This document shows positions 58,424 to 64,000 of a stretch of 64,000 nucleotides of DNA, piece by piece. The notes below the pieces were generated by a model. That model saw only the letters and a list, made by a program, of their open reading frames with translations. It made no database searches and had not been told where the DNA came from. The stretch is from positions 372,001-436,000 of the forward strand of contig OZ017769.1 in NCBI GenBank assembly GCA_963969345.1, in the 5' to 3' direction. The stretch comes from Turbatrix aceti (lineage: Eukaryota > Nematoda > Chromadorea > Rhabditida > Panagrolaimidae). The translations under genes were made by a program, and so were the position numbers. The first letter of the stretch is position 1, and each line of letters starts with the position of its first letter.

Positions 58424-59573
58424 GGCACTGTAAAAACACATTTCGTTTTCAGCAAATGAAAAAATGTGTGGCAAACAAGCATGTTGTAGGTACTTATGTT
58501 TGAAAAAGGCGAAAAATGCACCCTGCTGCGATACCACCTTTTAGATGTTTTGTTCTGGACACTCGTTTTCAAAATCTTTTTTTTTCGTTTCTGGTACAGC
58601 AGGATAAAAATAACCTATCCGTTTAGCGAATACTTTTTTTTTTCGTGTCAAATTACAAGATATTGAACATTAAATAAAAAAATAGCATAAAATTCGATAC
58701 GGCAGGTAAAAAAATTTACAAAGCGTCCTTAGTTGAATTAAAATTAGTTTCCAAAAACTTTTTTTGTATAAAAACTCATAATTATTTGTTCATTTTTTAT
58801 CCATAACTTGTCGGACCCTATTTTATGATTCAGCATCGGAATTTTCAATTAGAAAAATATTACAAACTGTAAAACTCAACAGTTCATTTTCCGCCTCTCC
58901 ATACCACAACAACATCGAAGTAAGGCACAATTTTGTTTTTATCGAAAGTAAAAAATTAACATGGCAAGAAAAATTTTGTAAAATGACCGAAATACATTTG
59001 TTACGTAGATTTTCTGGATGAATTAGCAAAATTGGATGAATGACTCGTGTTCATTAGAAAAAAAGGCAATCACTGGCGAAGAAAACTGAAAGTGAAAAAA
59101 GAGGGAGGCACCGTAGAAAAAAACATGTAATATGTAAAAAGGCACTAGGTAGTTGATTGATTTGTAGGCATCGTGTATGCTTGAATAGGTTAATCTCTGT
59201 GTCACCGAAAAAAAAGAAAATTTAGATATAAAATTTGTGGGAATGCTTACAATAAATAATAAATCATCGGGGTACCCTCATAAGACCTAGGTAAAAAAGG
59301 CATCAAGCTGGTAGCACGTAGCACTACTTTTAACCTGGCACCGACAGGAAGCGCTGCGCTGACAGACAGGCTTGTAGTAGTCAGTGATCATGTGACAGGA
59401 AAGGAAGCTTATTTTCTTCACAAGGGCCTGCGAATCAATGAACTTTCCAGTCGCCCAAGCACATGACCTCTGATTACCGCAGCCCTACTATCAGGCAATC
59501 CGGTTTCCCAGCTATCACGGTCTGTCGTTGTTAATCAAAAGTAATGAACTGACCAACTTAAAATTATTTAGTT
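58424..59573. other. Intergenic region, no gene seen
   Basis: 1.15 kb of A/T-rich DNA between the dysbindin-like 5' end and the MAP3K 3' end; homopolymer runs only. Confidence 0.5.
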
Positions 59574-61017
59574 CTAATGCCCCGCAGAAGAAGACGAAGA
59601 ATTTCTCGAATCAAAGGGAGCCATCTTGAGCAGCTGTGCCGCAGATGGCCTAGAATGAGGATCAGAATGTAGCATGCGTGCTATGATAGACGACAGGGCA
59701 GGAGGAGTTTCGGGTGGCAGGGTGTACTCAATCGTACCCTTGGCTATTTGAAACAATACAGCACCCGGTTCGAGGTTACAATATGGCACGCGTGTTGTGA
59801 GCATTTCAATCATTGTTATGCCAATACTCCAGATATCAGCTTTTTCGGTGGACTGATCGTTGTCCCGAAGGGTCTCAGGTGCCGTGTAGTGCGGGGTACC
59901 GCAGTAGTCGGGGGCGCTAAGACTCGCGAGAGCACGCATGAATTGTGCCGAACCAAAATCTCCAATTTTGACTACAGGGGGCGAGGCGTGGAGAAGAATG
60001 TTGGCGGATTTGATGTCGCGATGCACGATTCCGAGGCTATGAAGGTAGGCTAGACCCTGCAGAATCTGACGGGTTGTATCAATCGTTCGACGGGCGTTTA
60101 AGGCTCCAAAGCCGTTGTTGTTCAGCTAAAAGTTATTTTTTCAACTTGACACTAACCAACAGTCAATCCCTTACCTGATCGTAAAGCGATCCAGCAGTCA
60201 TGTACTCCATAAAAACATTGATACAGTCATCCGCGAGGGACACTCCCCTATACTGAACGATATTCTTATGCGTTAGACGGGATAGAATATCGATCTCTTC
60301 GCCAAGAGCCAGCATGCGTCTTCTCACACTGTTGACATCTCCTCTAGCATAGATTTTCTTAACGACCAGGTGCTCGCCTGTGTTTCGCTCTTCGCAGAGA
60401 AGAACCCTTCCATGGGCGCCCTGGCCGAGGCATCTGCCTTCCCTCCACTCAGCCGGGGGCCTCGGAGCATCCGGATGAGCAGCAATAATCTGCTGAAGCC
60501 GTTGCTTCGCCGGCAGGTAGGTCGTCGTGAAGGCTGAAGTACCGGTTTCGCTGTAGGCAGAGTCATCCCGAATTCCGCCACCCCTAAGCACGCCGAGGGG
60601 GTCTGGTATCATCTGCATTGGTGGCGCTTGGTTTCGAGGCTGGATGTAGAGACGAAATTTGGAATCCCTCGAACGCTGGTCGTGCAGGCGAACGGCTTCG
60701 TCCAGATCGTGTTGATTTCGGATCGCGTAGAGGAAGTCATACGTTCGATTTGCGTGAAAAATGTTAAATGCCATGCCATTGTGTCGCGAACGATAGAAAT
60801 CGACGAGTTTCTGGTACGAAACAGGCCTTTCCAGGACCAGCTTGAATCTGTCAACTGCAGACCGTGTAACTATGATGAGTTGATTATCTGGGATCCGGCT
60901 GACAGCGACCGGGTGCAGGAGGCGTCGTAGCTGATCCGCAAGCTGTCCTTCATCGATGTTGATCGTGACACCGCTGGAATTCGACGCAACAGCCGTCGGT
61001 TCGTCGCTACCTCCCAT
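59574..61017 (-). CDS. MAP3K2/3-like: MEKK2/3-like MAP kinase kinase kinase
   Basis: Exons 60175-61017 and 59574-60125 around a 49 bp intron; 464 aa from MGGSDEPT. The ATG lies 3 bp after a CTTTTTCAG acceptor. A PB1 domain at about 55-127 (RFKLVLERPVSYQKLVDFYR, NQHDLDEAVRLHDQ) matches the MEKK2/3 PB1 that pairs with MEK5. After a short linker the STE11-type kinase domain runs about 190-455: GQGAHGRVLLC, Lys220 in LVVKK, IVHRDIKSANILL, KIGDFGSAQ, GTPHYTAPE, DIWSIG and a terminal RPSAAQLL. All catalytic residues are present. The linker between PB1 and kinase is about 60 residues, far shorter than in human MEKK2/3 (about 620 aa), so the protein is minimal. Expected to activate a MAP2K such as MEK5 or SEK1. 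Confidence 0.93.
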
Positions 61018-61271
61018 CCCCTGAAAAAGGTATTGTTTTTCTTGAGAATAAAATATAAAACATTTATTACACGGCGGGGTAACAAAAGGGAACTCTAAAT
61101 TCACGTATGACAACGACAGCTCATCGCTACTTGTTTTTGTGTGAAGCGGATGCGTAGGAGAAGGAATATAAAATGTTATCAGTGACGTAAATTCATTCAA
61201 ATGGACAAAAAAGAACACAAGGAATGCATCCGGCATTTTTTTGAAGTTGTTGCCCACGAAGTTTCATTTTA

Positions 61272-61308
61272 AGTACACAGAAACACAGTGGCTATTTTTC
61301 TGTGTACT
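61272..61308. repeat. Perfect 12 bp inverted repeat
   Basis: AGTACACAGAAA and TTTCTGTGTACT are separated by 13 bases, about 255 bp upstream of the MAP3K start codon. Confidence 0.8.
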
Positions 61309-63020
61309 CAAATATCCATCCTTCAGATAGATTTACTTCCTCCTAGGTGAGAAAAAACTCAACGCGCTTCTTTTCCGTTCAACGGAGTAGATGCATGCGC
61401 GCGCCGGTGATAACATTTTTTTCACCTGCACGCAGTCAGTTCACTCTCCCGAAAAAAAAGGAAAAAAGAAGTAACGATCAATAACCGTTTCTGGGCTAAA
61501 CTATTAACTAATTATAAAATACTGCAATTTCGAAAAAAATACAATTTGTAGAAAAGAACGCATTGACGCACTCGAAATCGTAATAATCATTCGTGCGCAT
61601 TGCAAAGTCCGTAATAAGCCGCGTTATCACCAATCTCATCAACAAAAAAAATATCATTCATAGTCAGTGGTTGACTGTTGTTGTTGGTTGCTGGGTCATG
61701 CATGCATGCTCCACAACCACCGTCACCGCCAACTGCAGTGGCTGCTGCCGCCGTTGTAGGACAAAAAAATAAATCCGATTACGGCGTCCCTAGAAGGATG
61801 AAGCCCCTCATCTCGCCTGACCCTGGAAATAAATTGTGGACAACGTCGATAACAATTGTCATGATAAAAAAAGAGAAGAAAAATTCGCAGACGAAAGAAA
61901 AGGCATAAAAACCCGTATCTTCTGTCTAATTTCTTATTGCACGCAAGAAACATTTATTCCACTGCTTCTAGCAGCGACGATGAGTCTGCAATTTCTGCAG
62001 AAAAATCAGGATTTCGCAGAAATTTAGTGCAAGAATCACTTTTACGCCACCGAACCCAGCCAGCACGCGTATAAAACCGCATAATAAAAAACGCCGAGAC
62101 ACTATTAAAAAAGAAGGAAATCCATCCTTCAAGTGATAATAAAAGCATGATACTGTTGTAACCCGGGAGAAAGCAAAAAGATCGACAGAACTATTTTTGT
62201 GAAAAATATGTGATCGGAAGAAGTTTTTTTCTTGTCTCTCCTTCTTTGATTGTTCATTTTCAACGCCCTGGCAAAGTGTCCTCTTCGAACACGTCCACAT
62301 AAATAGAGCCGAGTTGGCGATCGTGATCCGATCCGTATCCACCGACGATCGTGAGATCCTTCAATCTTACTGCTCTGTATTTTTTTGCCATAAGAATTGA
62401 TCCGGATCTTGTTTGACATTTTTTTCATTGCAAAAATATTAGTCATTCTCCACTTATCTATTTTTACACCATGGCGTACTTTTACGAACGACGATAATTA
62501 ATCCTGCACGCGGGGATAAAAAAAAATCCCTAAGGCGATAAGATTTGGATGCGCAAGGGAAAAAATTCTGTTCTGATCCGTCATCGATGGATATGTCACG
62601 ATCAATCGATCGTCGGCCCCCGGGGGAACGAATAAGGCGATGGGGGAGAGGAATTTGATCGCGGGATTTTTCTCAAACTATGCCATTGTTTATGCTACGT
62701 GTGCGTTTACCGGGAAACAAATAGAAAGCTATTTCTCTTATTTTTTCCACTGTCGAACTGTATTCTAAGGTTTCGGTTAAAAACGCTTTATTTTACGTCC
62801 GACAATACCCATTTTTTTTATCGTTGTCAGCTGCCAAAATTTTTTTCGTTAGAAATTGACGTAGACAACGATTTTTTTATTTCCACGTCAGATCAATTTG
62901 TCACAATCAGGAGGCATCATTCCTAGCTTGTCTAGACCTTCTACGTTTTCCAGTTTGACCAATGGACAAAAATAGTTGACCTTTCAGATAAATAATTGCT
63001 AGTTAGCGTTTTTTTATAAA

Positions 63021-63053
63021 AAAAATTATTTTGACTTCATCAAAATAATTTTT
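63021..63053. repeat. Perfect 14 bp stem hairpin
   Basis: AAAAATTATTTTGA pairs with TCAAAATAATTTTT across a 5-base loop (CTTCA); the A/T-rich stem is preceded by a T-run. Confidence 0.8.
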
Positions 63054-63658
63054 AGAAGTCATCTTTGAAACCAATCCGAATTGATTGTTTATGTTCATTT
63101 TTACTCTCACTACCCCAGTTCCGTTCCCAATTGTTGTCTTATCAAATTATCGTTACCTTTTTTTTGATACTTTTACCCGGGTTCATGTTCCCAAAAAAAA
63201 CTTGTTTCAAACAAGTTTACCTCCTGAAACGGAGTCATGGTGTGTTATTACTATCTCACGTGCACAGACTCGCAAATGAGTAATTACAGCCTGGGGTCTG
63301 CCATGAAACTGCGTAATGATCGTAACAAACGTTCATACAGAGTCAACTTGCATAACTGCATAGTTTGTGTTTTTGCGGGGATGCTCGTGCTGCCCTTTTT
63401 TCTGTGAAAGATCTTCTTCCTCTTCTTTTTGCCCAATAGCGGGCAATCTGCGGCTGCAGACTGCCAAATCGATGACACGACCCTCGATGCATCTGTTCGC
63501 GAATGTCCTTTCCTTTTTCCACACTGCCACCACTCGAAACGTGATCAAACTCGGTCAAACGAACCGTTTTCTATGCAGACGACCCACTGTATGCCCCTGC
63601 GGCCGTAAGCTATGCACCCCCGCTCCCGCTCCGCATCCTCGACCCTCTGAACACCAAT

Positions 63659-64000
63659 ATGCGGTTTGGAAAGCGAGTAGCCGGGCGCCGGGCTCTCCGA
63701 AGCCTGGTGCTCGGCGTCATCGGGATGCTTTTCGGCTTCAGCAGCGTCTTCTTCGTCCACTTTCTGCGTGAAATGGTTTCTGCTACTCTATCCGAGTCCA
63801 CAGCAGAATGCTCGGCTTTCTACTCAGCCCAGGGCTCGTCTGACACGATGCGGAGGTCCAATCGAGGCCTGGTGCTCGTCGGCATCATGACAGCTGCCAA
63901 ATACATCGACTCGCGGGCGTACAACGTGTGGAAGACATGGGCTCAACGCATTCCTGGCAAAGTGTTGTTCTTCGTTGCGGAAGACACCCAGACCGCCTAT
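63659..64000 (+). CDS. CHSY1: Chondroitin sulfate synthase, N-terminal part (CHSY1/SQV-5-like)
   Basis: Open from the ATG at 63659 to the window edge (114 codons); the gene continues beyond. A short basic cytosolic segment (MRFGKRVAGRRALRS) and a signal-anchor helix (LVLGVIGMLFGFSSVFFVHF) give type II Golgi topology. LVLVGIMTAAKYIDSRAYNV followed by WKTWAQRIPGKVLFFVAED matches the start of the beta-1,3-glucuronyltransferase (GT31) domain of CHSY1 (VGVMTAQKYL...TWSKTIPGKVQFF). The enzyme polymerises the GlcA-GalNAc backbone of chondroitin; in C. elegans the orthologue SQV-5 is needed for cytokinesis and vulval morphogenesis. DxD and later domains lie outside the window. Confidence 0.88.
   Translation, partial: MRFGKRVAGRRALRSLVLGVIGMLFGFSSVFFVHFLREMVSATLSESTAECSAFYSAQGSSDTMRRSNRGLVLVGIMTAAKYIDSRAYNVWKTWAQRIPGKVLFFVAEDTQTAY

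Larger units (their letters stand above)
61018..63658. other. Divergent intergenic region, no gene seen
   Basis: 2.6 kb between the MAP3K 5' end and the chondroitin synthase start. It contains hairpins at 61272-61308 and 63021-63053. G/C content rises after about 63370, consistent with the 5' UTR and promoter of the synthase gene. Confidence 0.5.

Noticed and set aside
1..64000. CRISPR arrays, tRNA or rRNA genes, bacterial operon features
   Set aside because: None recognised by eye on either strand. Genes have spliceosomal introns, so prokaryotic features are not expected.

Overview
The window is eukaryotic nuclear DNA. Intergenic DNA is A/T-rich, coding exons are more G/C-rich, and GT-AG introns are common and often very short (about 43-67 bp). 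The protein families are animal ones: a goosecoid homeobox gene, a Src-family kinase, an SH2-tyrosine kinase of the Fer/Fps-like type that is expanded in nematodes, glucosylceramidase, SCYL2, a monofunctional PHM, WDR47, dysbindin, MEKK2/3 and chondroitin synthase. Tiny introns, acceptor-like TTTTCAG sites abutting start codons (as expected of spliced-leader trans-splicing) and the Fer-like kinase make a nematode the best guess. That assignment is inference; another small ecdysozoan genome is not excluded.

Layout. 1-7228 (+): a four-finger C2H2 transcription factor, with an inferred 5' UTR exon and a long first intron holding a 1.16 kb terminal-inverted-repeat (TIR) element. 7763-9676 (-): organic cation/carnitine transporter-like MFS gene. 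12371-13395 (-): goosecoid. 16004-16999 (-): unrecognised gene, 5' end not found. 17335-18740 (+): secreted carboxypeptidase with B-type specificity, tail-to-tail with a small basic protein gene (18796-19402, -). 21498-23223 (+): Src-family kinase. 23593-24081 (-): four-TM protein. 24376-25984 (-): glucosylceramidase.

26.0-35.0 kb has no confident gene. It holds a 2 kb fold-back repeat (28.73-30.76 kb) and an internally deleted RTE-type retroposon (30.9-31.55 kb). 35040-39524 (+): SCYL2-like pseudokinase, whose first intron contains a second TIR element. 40135-40971 (-): orphan secreted protein. 42232-42559 (+): tiny membrane-type protein. 42704-42840 (-): possible terminal exon. 43613-46816 (+): PHM. 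47136-48193 (-): RAD51 paralog, divergent from an orphan type I membrane protein (48673-49748, +). 50699-54188 (+): WDR47/nemitin. 54289-56640 (-): Fer-like kinase. 57665-58423 (-): dysbindin-like, with a third TIR copy in its intron. 59574-61017 (-): MEKK2/3-like MAP3K. 63659 to the window end (+): N-terminus of chondroitin sulfate synthase.

The genes do not form one pathway. Several are signalling or neuronal/membrane-trafficking factors (Src, MEKK, SCYL2, dysbindin, WDR47, PHM). The most unusual content is (i) the TIR family, whose members share termini and a core but carry different subterminal repeat units, and (ii) the Fer-like kinase that has lost both the HRD arginine and the activation-loop tyrosine. 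Exon boundaries were read by eye from splice signals and reading-frame phase; domain assignments come from recognised motifs and were not searched against databases.
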